A stretch of DNA of 64,000 nucleotides from Flavobacterium sp. J372. Its GTDB lineage: Bacteria; Bacteroidota; Bacteroidia; Flavobacteriales; Flavobacteriaceae. The stretch is taken from contig NZ_JAJOMZ010000004.1 of the NCBI RefSeq assembly GCF_024699965.1, positions 2,354,001-2,418,000 on the forward strand, given 5' to 3'. This document shows positions 18,020 through 27,968 of the stretch, piece after piece. Each line of letters starts with the position of its first letter. Within the stretch, counting starts at the first letter, position 1. A model generated the notes under the pieces. That model was not told the DNA's origin and searched no databases. It saw only the letters and a program-made list of their open reading frames with translations. The translations under genes and the position numbers were made by a program.

Positions 18020-18751
18020 ATGCAAAAAGAAACAAACACCTGGTACGCCTCGTGGTTCGATACGCCTTACTACCACATACTTTATAAAGACCGAGATTAT
18101 GAGGAAGCCCAGCTTTTTATGGACAACCTCACTAACTATCTTAACCTTCCTGAAGACGCTAAAATACTTGACCTGGCCTGCGGCAAAGGGCGGCACTCTA
18201 TATACCTGAGCCAACTGGGATATGATGTTACAGGTGCCGACTTGAGCGAAAACAGCATTGCTGAAGCTAAAAAACATGAGAATGAAAAGCTGCATTTTAC
18301 AGTGCATGACATGCGTGAGCCCTTCAATGAAAAATTTGATGCTATCTTTAACCTTTTCACAAGCTTTGGCTATTTTGAAGATGACAATGATAACGTGCGT
18401 ACTCTAAAAGCAATATGCGAAAGCCTCAGCGATTATGGCTTTGGTGTGATTGATTTTATGAATGTTCATAACGTAATCAATAATCTTGTTCCTGAAGAGA
18501 CTAAAACTGTTGACGGTATTGACTTTCACATCAAGCGCTACGTAAAAGACGGCCATATCTTTAAAGAAATTGATTTTGAGGACAAAGGCAAGAAATTCCA
18601 TTTTACCGAGCGTGTGCAGGCTATTACCCTTGAAGATTTTGAAGCCATGATGGAAGAAGCCGGGATACACCTTCTTGATATTTTCGGTGATTACAGGCTG
18701 CGGAAATTTTACAAAAATGAATCAGAACGCCTTATCCTGATTTTTAAATGA
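18020..18751 (+). CDS. Class I SAM-dependent methyltransferase
   Basis: A 243-residue cytoplasmic methyltransferase with a Rossmann fold: motif I ILDLACGKGRHSIYL (residues about 50-64), acidic residue at GADLS, and post-motif IFNLFTSFGYF. It resembles the Methyltransf_25/11 type, substrate unknown. Its stop codon overlaps the start of the ZIP transporter gene (ATGA), so the two are translationally coupled at the head of a long plus-strand run. Confidence 0.88.
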   Translation: MQKETNTWYASWFDTPYYHILYKDRDYEEAQLFMDNLTNYLNLPEDAKILDLACGKGRHSIYLSQLGYDVTGADLSENSIAEAKKHENEKLHFTVHDMREPFNEKFDAIFNLFTSFGYFEDDNDNVRTLKAICESLSDYGFGVIDFMNVHNVINNLVPEETKTVDGIDFHIKRYVKDGHIFKEIDFEDKGKKFHFTERVQAITLEDFEAMMEEAGIHLLDIFGDYRLRKFYKNESERLILIFK

Positions 18752-19476
18752 TGATATATTTATTACCCTTTCTGTCGGTTATTATAGGTTACCTGGCAGC
18801 GCTTCTGCTTAAGCCTTCCAACAAAAAAAGCCTTAAACTGCTGCTTGCATTTAGCGGCTCATTCCTTCTGTCACTTACGGTGATGCATTTACTGCCTGAA
18901 GTGTATGAAGCAAGCCTGCATTCGCATCACGGGCATGAACATGACGGCCATGCCCACGCCCATGGTAACAACATCATCGGTATCTATATAATGGCCGGCA
19001 TCGTGTTCCAGATCATTCTCGAATACTTTTCAAAAGGCGCTGAACACGGGCATGTGCATGCCCATAAAGATGATCACCTTCACAAAATGCCATGGCTGCT
19101 TTTCATTAGCCTGTGCATACATGCCCTGCTTGAAGGTATGCCGGTAAGCCACCACCATGATATGGCCTGGGGAATTGCCATACACCATTTCCCTATCGCT
19201 ATAATCCTGACAGCATTTTTTGTCAATTCAGGGCTTAATAAAGTTGCCGTTATGCTTTTTATGGCGGCGTTTGCGGCAATGACTCCGCTGGGCACATTGC
19301 TAAGCGCCGAACTGCATTTCGTAAGCCATTACTACACAGAAATATCGGCTATTGTTGTGGGGATACTTTTTCATATTTCATCAACCATAATCTTTGAAAG
19401 CGGCGAGAACCACAAATTCAATATGGCTAAGCTTTTAGCGATAATTCTTGGTGTAATCTTCGCATATTTTATATAA
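18748..19476 (+). CDS. ZIP-family metal (zinc) transporter
   Basis: A 242-residue membrane protein with about eight hydrophobic segments and a His-rich cytoplasmic loop (residues about 51-70, repeating HGHEH/HAHAH) typical of ZIP permeases that import Zn2+ or related divalent ions. The conserved metal-site helices contain HALLEGMPVSHHHDMAWGIAIHHFPIA. It overlaps the upstream methyltransferase gene by four bases. Metal specificity is not determinable from sequence. Confidence 0.92.
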   Translation: MMIYLLPFLSVIIGYLAALLLKPSNKKSLKLLLAFSGSFLLSLTVMHLLPEVYEASLHSHHGHEHDGHAHAHGNNIIGIYIMAGIVFQIILEYFSKGAEHGHVHAHKDDHLHKMPWLLFISLCIHALLEGMPVSHHHDMAWGIAIHHFPIAIILTAFFVNSGLNKVAVMLFMAAFAAMTPLGTLLSAELHFVSHYYTEISAIVVGILFHISSTIIFESGENHKFNMAKLLAIILGVIFAYFI

Positions 19477-19496
19477 TTTTAGAGAAAACTAACGCT

Positions 19497-20312
19497 ATGT
19501 CTTTCACCCGGACAACCGAGCAATCATCAAAATATGTGCATCTTGAAAAAATGCCGCTTGGTGAGCTGCTTCAAAACATAAACAACGAAGATAAAACCAT
19601 ACCCCTGGCAATTGAAAAGGCGCTGCCGCAGATTGAAGCTTTGGCTGCAAAAGTGGTTGAGAAGCTTCGCAATGGCGGGCGTTTATTTTATATTGGCGCG
19701 GGTACAAGCGGGCGCTTGGGTATTGTTGATGCAAGTGAATGCCCTCCTACTTTCGGCGTACCATTTGATTTAGTCATAGGCCTCATAGCCGGCGGCGATA
19801 CTGCCATACGTCGCGCTGTTGAGTTTGCCGAAGATGACCGCGAGCAAGCCTGGAAAGACCTTTGTGAATACAACATTAACGAGAGAGATATAGTGATTGG
19901 GATAGCCGCTTCGGGCACAACACCTTATGTTATTGGCGGGTTAGAAATGTGCAATGCGAATAACATAGCCACAGGCTGTATAACCTGTAACCAGGGAAGC
20001 CCACTTGCTACCACGGCGCAATATCCTGTAGAAGTAGTGACTGGTCCTGAATTTGTTACAGGGAGCTCACGTATGAAAGCCGGTACCGCCCAAAAGCTGG
20101 TGTTAAACATGATAAGTACATCAGCTATGATTCAGCTTGGGCGTGTCAAAGGCAATAAGATGGTAGATATGCAACTGAGCAATCATAAGCTGGTAGATCG
20201 CGGTGTGCGCATGATTATGGATGAGATAAACATTTCGTACGAAGAAGCGAAAGCGCTTCTTGATGAGCATAAAAATGTACGAATAGCAATAGATGCCTAT
20301 GCCAACAGATAA
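19497..20312 (+). CDS. murQ: N-acetylmuramic acid 6-phosphate etherase MurQ
   Basis: Cytoplasmic cell-wall recycling enzyme that splits the lactyl ether of MurNAc-6-phosphate to give GlcNAc-6-phosphate and D-lactate. It is a SIS-domain protein of 271 residues with the family's FYIGAGTSGRLGIVDASECPPTFG block, IAASGTTPYVIGG and GSSRMKAGTAQKLVLNMIST. The N-terminus TEQSSKYVHLEKM is also typical. Short spacing places it in one run with the transporter upstream and the small membrane gene that overlaps its 3' end. Confidence 0.97.
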   Translation: MSFTRTTEQSSKYVHLEKMPLGELLQNINNEDKTIPLAIEKALPQIEALAAKVVEKLRNGGRLFYIGAGTSGRLGIVDASECPPTFGVPFDLVIGLIAGGDTAIRRAVEFAEDDREQAWKDLCEYNINERDIVIGIAASGTTPYVIGGLEMCNANNIATGCITCNQGSPLATTAQYPVEVVTGPEFVTGSSRMKAGTAQKLVLNMISTSAMIQLGRVKGNKMVDMQLSNHKLVDRGVRMIMDEINISYEEAKALLDEHKNVRIAIDAYANR

Positions 20313-20517
20313 AAAAACATTAATGCGCGGTGTGCGCTACCTTGCCCTTACCTTGCCGCTTTTTATATTGGGGCCGGTAGTGATACACAGTTCGTTTAAA
20401 AACCAGGGGCATCCGTTATTTATACCTATACTCGGCCTGGGTGCAATTTTATGCCTTATGGCTATTTGGTATATGTTTATGGGAATACGTACAATACTAA
20501 AAAGCATGATTGACTGA
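20293..20517 (+). CDS. DUF6095-family small membrane protein
   Basis: A 74-residue protein with two hydrophobic segments (YLALTLPLFILGPVVI and LFIPILGLGAILCLMAIWYMFMGI). It matches the small Flavobacteria family DUF6095 as I remember it; function unknown. It begins inside the end of murQ; ATG codons at 20293 and 20299 are both possible. Its TGA overlaps the next ATG (TGATG). Confidence 0.75.
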   Translation: MPMPTDKKTLMRGVRYLALTLPLFILGPVVIHSSFKNQGHPLFIPILGLGAILCLMAIWYMFMGIRTILKSMID

Positions 20518-21107
20518 TGGAAGCAACCACAGCCTATATTGAAAGTGTACGCAAACAGTTTCAATACTATAAAATGCTCGGTGAAAAAGCCATGTCACAA
20601 CTTGAGCCGGAACAGCTTTTTTATAGCGCTAACGATGATACCAACAGCATCGCCATCATCGTGAAGCACCTGCACGGCAACATGATGAGCCGGTGGACCG
20701 ACTTCCTCACAAGCGATGGTGAGAAAGAATGGCGCAATCGTGACGACGAGTTTGAAAATCCGTACACAAATAAAGAAACACTCCTGCAAAAATGGAATGA
20801 AGGATGGGAATGCCTGTTTAAAGCGTTAGACACAGTTACAGCCGATCACCTGCATCATATCATTTATATACGTAACGAAGGCCATACCATTATAGAGGCT
20901 ATAAACCGCCAGTTGGCGCATTACCCTTATCATATCGGGCAGATTGTATTCTACGGTAAAATGCTTAAGCAATCTGCGTGGGACAGCCTTTCCATTCCGC
21001 GCAACAGCTCTAAACAATACAATGCTGATAAATTCTCACAGGAGAAAACTGTCCGCAACTTCACAGACAATGAGCTTAACCGACTTTCAAATACTGAAAA
21101 TAAATGA
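20517..21107 (+). CDS. DUF1572 (DinB-like) protein
   Basis: A 196-residue helical protein of the DinB/YfiT-like superfamily, DUF1572 branch: ESVRKQFQYYKMLGEKAM, NSIAIIVKHLHGNMMSRWTDFLTSDGEK and INRQLAHYPYHIGQIVFYGKML. The three His expected for metal binding in this fold are present (HLHGN region, AHYPYHIGQ). The reaction is unknown; related proteins are thiol-dependent transferases. It is coupled to genes on both sides by overlapping start/stop codons. Confidence 0.88.
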   Translation: MEATTAYIESVRKQFQYYKMLGEKAMSQLEPEQLFYSANDDTNSIAIIVKHLHGNMMSRWTDFLTSDGEKEWRNRDDEFENPYTNKETLLQKWNEGWECLFKALDTVTADHLHHIIYIRNEGHTIIEAINRQLAHYPYHIGQIVFYGKMLKQSAWDSLSIPRNSSKQYNADKFSQEKTVRNFTDNELNRLSNTENK

Positions 21108-21475
21108 GATATTTAGTTACATTGCTACTTTTTGTAACGCTGGCATCATGCTATAATGTAGAGCGCAACTGCAACGACTTTAAAACCGGTAAGTTTAGAT
21201 TCGAGTATGAAATTGACGGTAAAAAGAAAACTACTGTTTTTGAGCGTGCCGGAGACATTGAAATTGAAACTTTTGAAGGAAAAACCGACACGGCATCAAT
21301 CCGCTGGATAAATGACTGTGAGTATATCCTGGAAAAGATACACCCGAAAAACATGCAGGAGCAAAAGGCTGTACATATGAAAATATTGTCTACCAACGGA
21401 AATTCATATACCTTTGAGTATTCCTTTGTGGGTGACGCCAACAAACAGAAAGGTACCGTAACAAAACTTAACTAA
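21104..21475 (+). CDS. Small lipoprotein (unknown)
   Basis: A 123-residue protein with a lipoprotein signal peptide (MRYLVTLLLFVTLASC, lipobox LASC at residues 13-16) and a beta-rich body (FRFEYEIDGKKKTTVFER, YTFEYSFVGDANKQKGTVTKL). Homologues are sometimes labelled as topoisomerase-associated in databases; I see no basis for that. The ATG overlaps the previous stop (ATGA) and terC follows after 12 bases. Confidence 0.75.
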   Translation: MRYLVTLLLFVTLASCYNVERNCNDFKTGKFRFEYEIDGKKKTTVFERAGDIEIETFEGKTDTASIRWINDCEYILEKIHPKNMQEQKAVHMKILSTNGNSYTFEYSFVGDANKQKGTVTKLN

Positions 21476-21487
21476 CATCCTGAACCA

Positions 21488-22270
21488 ATGGAATTTTTAG
21501 CTAATCCTGATGCATGGGTTGCACTGCTTACCCTCACTTTCCTGGAGATTGTACTGGGTATTGACAATATCATATTTATATCTATTGTTACAGGTAAACT
21601 ACCGGTTGAAGACCGAAAGAAAGCAACTCGCATAGGTTTGTTCCTGGCTATGTTCATGCGTATCGGGCTGCTGTTTGGTATTACACTGCTTATCGCGATG
21701 AAGTCAACAATTTTTGATTGGGATTGGGGATGGTTCAGCGGCAAGCTTACAGGTCAGGCACTGATATTGCTGCTTGGCGGACTTTTCCTTATTTATAAGA
21801 GTACCAAAGAGATACATGAAAAAGTAGACCATAAAGGCGAAGAAGAAAAAACCATCGCTTCATCAGCCAAAAAATCATTTGGTAATGTAATACTGCAAAT
21901 ATTAATGATAGACCTGATTTTCTCGGTTGACTCTATCCTAACTGCTGTAGGCATGACCAACGGACTCGAAGGCGCTTTATATATTATGATTACAGCAGTT
22001 GTGATTTCGGTAGGTATTATGATGCTCTTCGCTGTGCCTGTAGGCAATTTTGTAAATGCCAACCCGTCAATACAAATACTGGGCCTCGCTTTCCTGATAC
22101 TTATAGGCTTTATGCTGATAACCGAAAGCATGCACCTTTCACACGCAGAACTTGCAGGCCAGCAGATTGGTACCGTGCCTAAAGGCTATCTTTATTTTGC
22201 CATAGCATTCTCATTGGCAGTCGAGTTCATCAATATGAAAATGCGAAAATCTAAAACCGGATCAATGTAA
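21488..22270 (+). CDS. TerC-family integral membrane protein
   Basis: A 260-residue membrane protein with seven or so hydrophobic segments and the TerC family signature FLEIVLGIDNIIFISIV near the N-terminus and MIDLIFSVDSILTAVGM in the middle; the acidic residues within these helices are conserved. TerC proteins are linked to manganese export and to metallation of secreted proteins. It is the last gene of the plus-strand run and is followed by a strong terminator. Confidence 0.94.
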   Translation: MEFLANPDAWVALLTLTFLEIVLGIDNIIFISIVTGKLPVEDRKKATRIGLFLAMFMRIGLLFGITLLIAMKSTIFDWDWGWFSGKLTGQALILLLGGLFLIYKSTKEIHEKVDHKGEEEKTIASSAKKSFGNVILQILMIDLIFSVDSILTAVGMTNGLEGALYIMITAVVISVGIMMLFAVPVGNFVNANPSIQILGLAFLILIGFMLITESMHLSHAELAGQQIGTVPKGYLYFAIAFSLAVEFINMKMRKSKTGSM

Positions 22271-22274
22271 TATA

Positions 22275-22300
22275 AAACCCCGCCGTAGCGGGGTTTTTTT
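22275..22300. terminator. Bidirectional terminator between terC and parC
   Basis: AAACCCCGC (22275-22283), loop CGTA, GCGGGGTTT (22288-22296) and seven T. It serves the convergent terC and parC transcripts. Confidence 0.9.
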
Positions 22301-24942
22301 AATCTAAACTTAAAGTTATTTGTCCGTCATCATCAAGGGTTACCGGCGCATCCTCATCAGTAAGATTTTCTTCGCCGCTAACTTCCATCTCTTCCGGGAT
22401 TTCTTCTTCAGGCGCCTCATACGGCAGCGGGTCAAGCAGGTTTATCTGCTTCAGCTTATCGCCTGTCAATTGGTTTCCTAGCGCCTTAATGCCTTTTACG
22501 GCAATAAAATCCTCAAGGTCAACCACCTGGTTTTCTTTTTGAACGCCTTTTACTTTAGCGAAAACCACCTCAGCTACCGGCCTGTAATCCGTAGATACAA
22601 TTTCCAGTTGTGAGTCCTGATGCTCTGTAATGAACAGTTCTTCCTTATTCTCATTTTCAATAAGGAAACGCTTTACAAAGTACTTTTGCTTCTCGCCGTC
22701 ATAGTAAATGGCGGATATCGGCTTTTTAGGCACCCATTTTTTCCAGCACTATCATACCGTCATCAAAACGTGTTGAAAGTTCCGGTATAATAGTTTTCAC
22801 TTTACCATTTTGGTTAATGATAAGCAGCCTGTCGTTCGGGCGGAATTCACCAAGCAGTTCTCCCCTGCCATCAACGTTCAGCCTTTGCACCGTATCATCA
22901 AACCACACGCGGCGCGGTTTCAGGGTAGAGATGCCTTTTTCCTTAAGCTCTATTTTTTTGATAGGGTATTTTGTAACGGTATTACCTTTAGAGTTACGCC
23001 CTTTTATAGCGAGATTCGCAAAATCAAGATCGAATTTCAGCTTTTTCACGCTTCCTACCTGACGCAGCAGTATTGTCACAACCTCAGCCTCACCATTAGG
23101 GTTGCACGAGAAATACAGCACCTGAGAGCCCGGCTTTTCCTGCGTAAGATCATACAACTTATCACGGGTGATGCCTGACACATTAAAACGCTTGACGTAT
23201 GATGGGCCCGACTTACCATCGCGGTAAATCATGTTGTAAATGGTTCGTTTGTCGTTCTTATCAAATACCGAAACGTGTATGATGTCTTTACCCACAAAAG
23301 TCTTTACATCAACTTTAGTCACCATCATGCTGCCATCACGCAGGAATACTATGACGTCGTCAATATCACTGCAGTCGGCTACATATTCGTCTTTCTTAAG
23401 TCCGGTACCAATAAAGCCTTCCTCACGGTTTACATATAGTTTAGTGTTTCTAAGTACTACTTTGGTCGCCTCAATGTTATCAAAGCTGCGGAGTTCGGTC
23501 TTGCGCTCGCGGCCTTTGCCGTAGCGGTCTTTCAGCCCCTGGAAGTAGCTGATGGCAAAATCAATAAGATTCTCCAGATGGTGCTTCACCTGCTCTATTT
23601 CGCCTTCAAGAGCTTCAATTTTTTCCTGTGCCTTATCAATGTCAAACTTAGAGATGCGCTTGATGCGGATTTCCGTAAGGCGAACAATATCTTCCTCGGT
23701 CACGGCGCGCTTCAGGTGCTTGGTAAAAGGCTTTAACCCCTCATCGATAGCACGGATAACGCCTTCCCATGTTTCTTCCTCTTCAATAAGGCGGTAAATC
23801 CTGTTTTCGATGAAAATACGCTCAAGCGACTGGAAATGCCATTGTTCTTCAAGTTCATCCAGCTGAATTTCAAGTTCACGTTTTAGTAAATCTACTGTAC
23901 GCTTTGTGGAGATTCGAAGCATATCACTAACACCTACAAAGTACGGCTTATTGTCTTCAATAACACACCCCAGCGGCGCTACCGATGTTTCGCATGCCGT
24001 GAAAGCGAATAGCGCATCAATGGTTTTATCAGGAGAAACACCCGGCGGAAGATGAATGAGTATCTCAACATCAGCGGCCGTATTGTCCTCAATCTTCTTA
24101 ACTTTTATCTTGCCTTTCTCGTTGGCTTTCAGGATACTGTCAATCAGCGTACCTGTATTTGTTGAGAACGGTATTTGTGTAATTACGAGCGTGCTTTTAT
24201 CAAGCTGTGAAATTTTGGCCCGCACACGCACACGACCACCGCGCATGCCGTCATTGTAATTAGATATGTCTGCAATACCACCAGTCGGGAAATCAGGGAA
24301 CAGCGTAAACGGCTTGTTCTTTAATATTTTTATGGAAGCATCAATCAACTCATTAAAGTTATGCGGAAGTACCTTTGTAGATAAGCCTACCGCAATACCT
24401 TCAGCGCCCTGAGCGAGCAGCAGCGGGAACTTCACAGGTAGGTTCACCGGCTCATTACGGCGCCCGTCATACGACAGCTGCCATGTGGTGATCTTAGGGC
24501 TGTACAACACCTCTAGTGCAAATTTCGACAGTCGCGCCTCAATGTAACGTGAAGCCGCGGCGCCATCACCGGTAAGGATGTTACCCCAGTTACCCTGCGT
24601 ATCAATAAGCAGTTCTTTCTGGCCTATCTGCACCATGGCATCACCAATACTGGCATCGCCGTGCGGGTGGTACTGCATGGTATGTCCCACTACGTTGGCT
24701 ACTTTGTTATAGCGGCCATCATCGAGCTCTTTGAGCGAGTGCATAATACGGCGCTGCACGGGCTTAAACCCGTCCTCAATGGCAGGCACCGCACGCTCCA
24801 GGATAACGTATGACGCATAATCCAGGAACCAGTCTTTATACATGCCGGTTACCTTGGTAATGGTCTCGCCGCTATCAGGGTTGTCCTGCTTCTCGTAAAA
24901 ATGCTCCCCTTCGAAGGGGTTTAGGTTTTCTTCTTCGTTCAT
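22299..24942 (-). CDS. parC: DNA topoisomerase IV subunit A, frameshifted near 3' end
   Basis: Breakage-reunion subunit of topoisomerase IV, which unlinks daughter chromosomes. The catalytic-Tyr region DGAAASRYIEARLSKF (about residues 120-135) and HPHGDASIGDAMV are clear, followed by the coiled linker and C-terminal beta-pinwheel. The first frame ends at VLEKMGA (22726), and the remainder (PKKPISAIYYDGEKQ to the stop at 22299) is in another frame. A run of six T at 22737-22742 should be five; this gives LEKWVPKKPIS and 880 residues, the normal Flavobacteria length. The acidic 144-residue tail is part of ParC, not a separate gene. A one-base sequencing insertion is most likely. Confidence 0.93.
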
Positions 24943-24991
24943 TTATATTGAAACTCCAATCTCAATTCTATTTAAAACGTGTAGCAATATT

Positions 24992-26843
24992 TTACTCCAC
25001 CACATCCAGCTCCACTTTCAGGTTATTGATTATAAACTCCTGCCTGTCGGGTGTGTTCTTACCCATGTAAAATTCCAGCAGGTTTTGTATTGATGTTGCG
25101 CTATCGAGCTGCACAGGGTCAAGGCGTATCTCCTGGCCTATGAAGTGCTTGAACTCGTCAGGCGAAATTTCTCCCAGTCCCTTAAATCGTGTTATCTCGG
25201 GTTTGCCTTTCAGCTTCTCTATCGCATTGCGGCGCTCTTCTTCGCTGTAGCAGTATATGGTTTCTTTTTTGTTCCTTACGCGGAACAACGGCGTCTGTAA
25301 AATATACAGGTGGTTCTCCTTGATAAGCTCTGGGAAGAACTGCAAAAAGAACGTTATCAGCAGCAGGCGTATGTGCATACCGTCAACGTCGGCATCGGTA
25401 GCGATCACGATGTTGTTATAGCGCAGGTTCTCCATCTCCTCCTCAATGTCAAGCGCGGCCTGCAGAAGGTTGAATTCTTCGTTCTCATACACAATCTTTT
25501 TGCTCATGCCATACGAGTTCAAAGGCTTACCGCGAAGGCTGAAAACCGCTTGTGTGTTAACATCGCGCGATTTGGTGATGGAACCTGAAGCCGAATCACC
25601 TTCGGTTATGAACAGCGTACTTTCTAAACTTCTAGGATTCTTGGCATCAGTCAAGTGTACACGACAGTCACGTAGCTTTTTGTTGTGAAGGCTTGCTTTT
25701 TTTGCCCTGTCACGTGCCAATTTGCGTATACCGGATAATTCTTTGCGCTCGCGTTCCGCCTGCAATATTTTTTTTAGTAATGCATCAGCTACTTCCGGAT
25801 TGCGGTGCAGGAAGTTGTCAAGCTTGTTCTTGATGAAATCGTTCACAAACGCACGTACGCTCGGCGAGTTCGGACCCCATCTCTGTCGAACCAAGCTTGG
25901 TCTTGGTCTGCGATTCAAATACTGGCTCTTCCACCTTAACGCTTATGGCGCTCACAATTGATTTACGGATGTCTGACGCTTCAAAATTCTTATTGTAAAA
26001 TTCCTTAATCGTTCGCACAATCGCCTCTCTAAAGGCTCCTAAATGCGTACCTCCCTGTGTGGTATTCTGCCCATTGACGAACGAGTAATATTCCTCGCTG
26101 TACTGGGTCTTGCTGTGCGTCATCGCAATCTCTATGTCATCATCCTTAAGGTGGATGATGTCATAAATCCTGTCTTCCTCAGCAATGGTCTCGCCAAGCA
26201 AATCTGCAAGGCCGTTGTCACTATAAAATTTTTCGCCGTTATAAATTATCGTCAGCCCGGTATTCAGGTAACAATAATTCTTAAGCATCTTTACAATGTA
26301 CTCGTTGCGGTACTTGTAATTCTTGAATATTGTGTCGTCTGCCGTGAAGGTTACCTTTGTCCCTTTGCGCTTAGTAGTTTCGGCAAGGTCTTCTTCCTTC
26401 ACAAGCTCACCGGCCGAAAACTCTGCTGCCTTTATCTGGTTATCGCGAACTGACTCAACCCTGAAGTAATTCGACAATGCATTTACCGCTTTCGTACCCA
26501 CACCATTCAGCCCAACAGATTTCTTGAAGGCCTTGGAGTCGTACTTACCGCCGGTGTTCATTTTGCTCACCACGTCAACCACCTTACCCAGCGGTATCCC
26601 ACGGCCAAAGTCGCGTACGCTTACGGTTTTGTCTTTTACTGTCACTTCGATGGTCTTGCCGGTACCCATTACAAACTCATCAATAGAGTTGTCAATCACC
26701 TCTTTGATAAGGATGTAGATACCATCATCAGGCGATGAGCCGTCTCCCAGTTTGCCGATGTACATACCGGGGCGCATACGGATGTGCTCTTTCCAGTCGA
26801 GCGAGCGGATATTATCTTCAGTATACTGATTTTGTTCCAGCAT
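24992..26843 (-). CDS. parE: DNA topoisomerase IV subunit B, frameshifted
   Basis: ATPase subunit of topoisomerase IV. The N-terminal GHKL ATPase has [19 protein letters not shown] and [14 protein letters not shown]; the C-terminal TOPRIM part has EGDSASGS and [11 protein letters not shown]. The two parts are in different frames that meet at 25875-25878, where a run of four C should be three, restoring [13 protein letters not shown] and a 616-residue protein of usual length. The start is the ATG at 26843 ([20 protein letters not shown]); the upstream in-frame ATG at 26885 adds atypical residues. ParE is essential, so an assembly error is more likely than a real mutation. parC follows 49 bases downstream. 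Confidence 0.93.
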
Positions 26844-26894
26844 GAAATAAAGTCGATTTTGCGCTAATATACCGTATTTGCACAAAAAATGAAA

Positions 26895-26946
26895 GCCGGA
26901 TGCATGAAACTTATCAAAAGTATCTTAACATCCGGCGGAGTGTTTT
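26895..26946 (-). terminator. Probable terminator after the transglutaminase-like genes
   Basis: GCCGGATG (26895-26902) and CATCCGGC (26939-26946) are perfect inverted repeats around a 36-base loop; on the minus strand a T-rich run follows. It lies between the 26957 stop and the parE start. Confidence 0.55.
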
Positions 26947-26956
26947 ATAGTTTAAA

Positions 26957-27934
26957 CTAATTCCTGTTTATCCTGTAGGCAGCAACCGAGCGCTGGTTGA
27001 TAAAAACCGTAAGGTATCCGTTGGAATTCGGCGGAAGCTGTACCTCAAACTCGGCCATATCGCCATTTTTCCGCGGATTTACTTCTTTAAAAACCCGGTC
27101 TTTGCTAAAGGTGTATGCAACTTTGTCTGTGGGCTTAAGATTCTTTATTTTGAACGGAACTACATTAGCCATTTTATTGGTAAAAGTACCTACGCCGGGG
27201 CTGGCAAATTCATAGCCACCCATAAGGTAATTGCTGTAATAAAGCGGTGTGTCGGCAAAATCGGCTTTAGTAAGCTCTTTTGACAATAACCATTTCTCAT
27301 CGTCGGGGTAATGATTTATTACAAAATCTTTAGGCTCCGTAAGAAAGTAACTGTCATTAAAGCGGAATTGGAATACAGGCTTCTCTCCTACTACGGTACC
27401 GGCACCCCAGGTAACATCTATCAGCTGCCATTTGCCATTTATTTTTACAGCGTTCCAGGCATGGTCGCTGGCACCGGGTTGTTTACCGATATGCGTCGGG
27501 TGTGATTTAGATGTGCCGGGAATAATTTCCGCTTCAAGGCCAGTCTTATGCGCAAGGCGCTCATATAAAGTTGAATAACCTTCGCATACGCCCTTTTTGG
27601 TCTTTAAAGTTTTCAATGCAAGGTCTTCACGCATTTTTCGGAGTTTTATTTCCTTTTCTTCCGGCGTGCGGTATGAAAAGCCTGCAGGTGCCTGACGGGA
27701 ATTGTAAGCCTCCATATCGTATTTCACGTTGGTAGCAATCCACGTGAAAATAGCACGGGCTTTATCTTCATCAGACGTAAAGTCGGCACTTATTTTTTCG
27801 GCAAGGGCATCAACAGATTTAAATGATGCAGGATAAGCCGAAATTATGTTATCAACTTTTGCATAATCCTGAGCATAGGTTGCTGTACTAAAAAGCAAAA
27901 GCAGTAATGTGAGTAGCTGTGATAATTTTTTCAT
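26957..27934 (-). CDS. Secreted transglutaminase-like protein (copy 1)
   Basis: A 325-residue exported protein: signal peptide ending TYAQ, then a transglutaminase-like domain with the Cys-His-Asp triad in KKGVCEGYS, SDHAWNAVKING and LIDVTWGAG, and a C-terminal beta domain. The first domain also shows ARAIFTWIATNVKYD, typical of the family. Bacterial members are often proteases or peptide ligases acting at the cell surface; no substrate is evident. It is 34 bases downstream of a paralogue with the same architecture, so the pair is a tandem duplication. Confidence 0.9.
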   Translation of the reverse strand: MKKLSQLLTLLLLLFSTATYAQDYAKVDNIISAYPASFKSVDALAEKISADFTSDEDKARAIFTWIATNVKYDMEAYNSRQAPAGFSYRTPEEKEIKLRKMREDLALKTLKTKKGVCEGYSTLYERLAHKTGLEAEIIPGTSKSHPTHIGKQPGASDHAWNAVKINGKWQLIDVTWGAGTVVGEKPVFQFRFNDSYFLTEPKDFVINHYPDDEKWLLSKELTKADFADTPLYYSNYLMGGYEFASPGVGTFTNKMANVVPFKIKNLKPTDKVAYTFSKDRVFKEVNPRKNGDMAEFEVQLPPNSNGYLTVFINQRSVAAYRINRN

Positions 27935-27968
27935 GCCAGATACTATCCAAATAAGATGCCATGATTTG

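Noticed and set aside
22299..22733. A separate 144-residue acidic hypothetical protein
   Set aside because: Its first residues continue the ParC C-terminus once one T is removed from the run at 22737-22742; it is the ParC tail.
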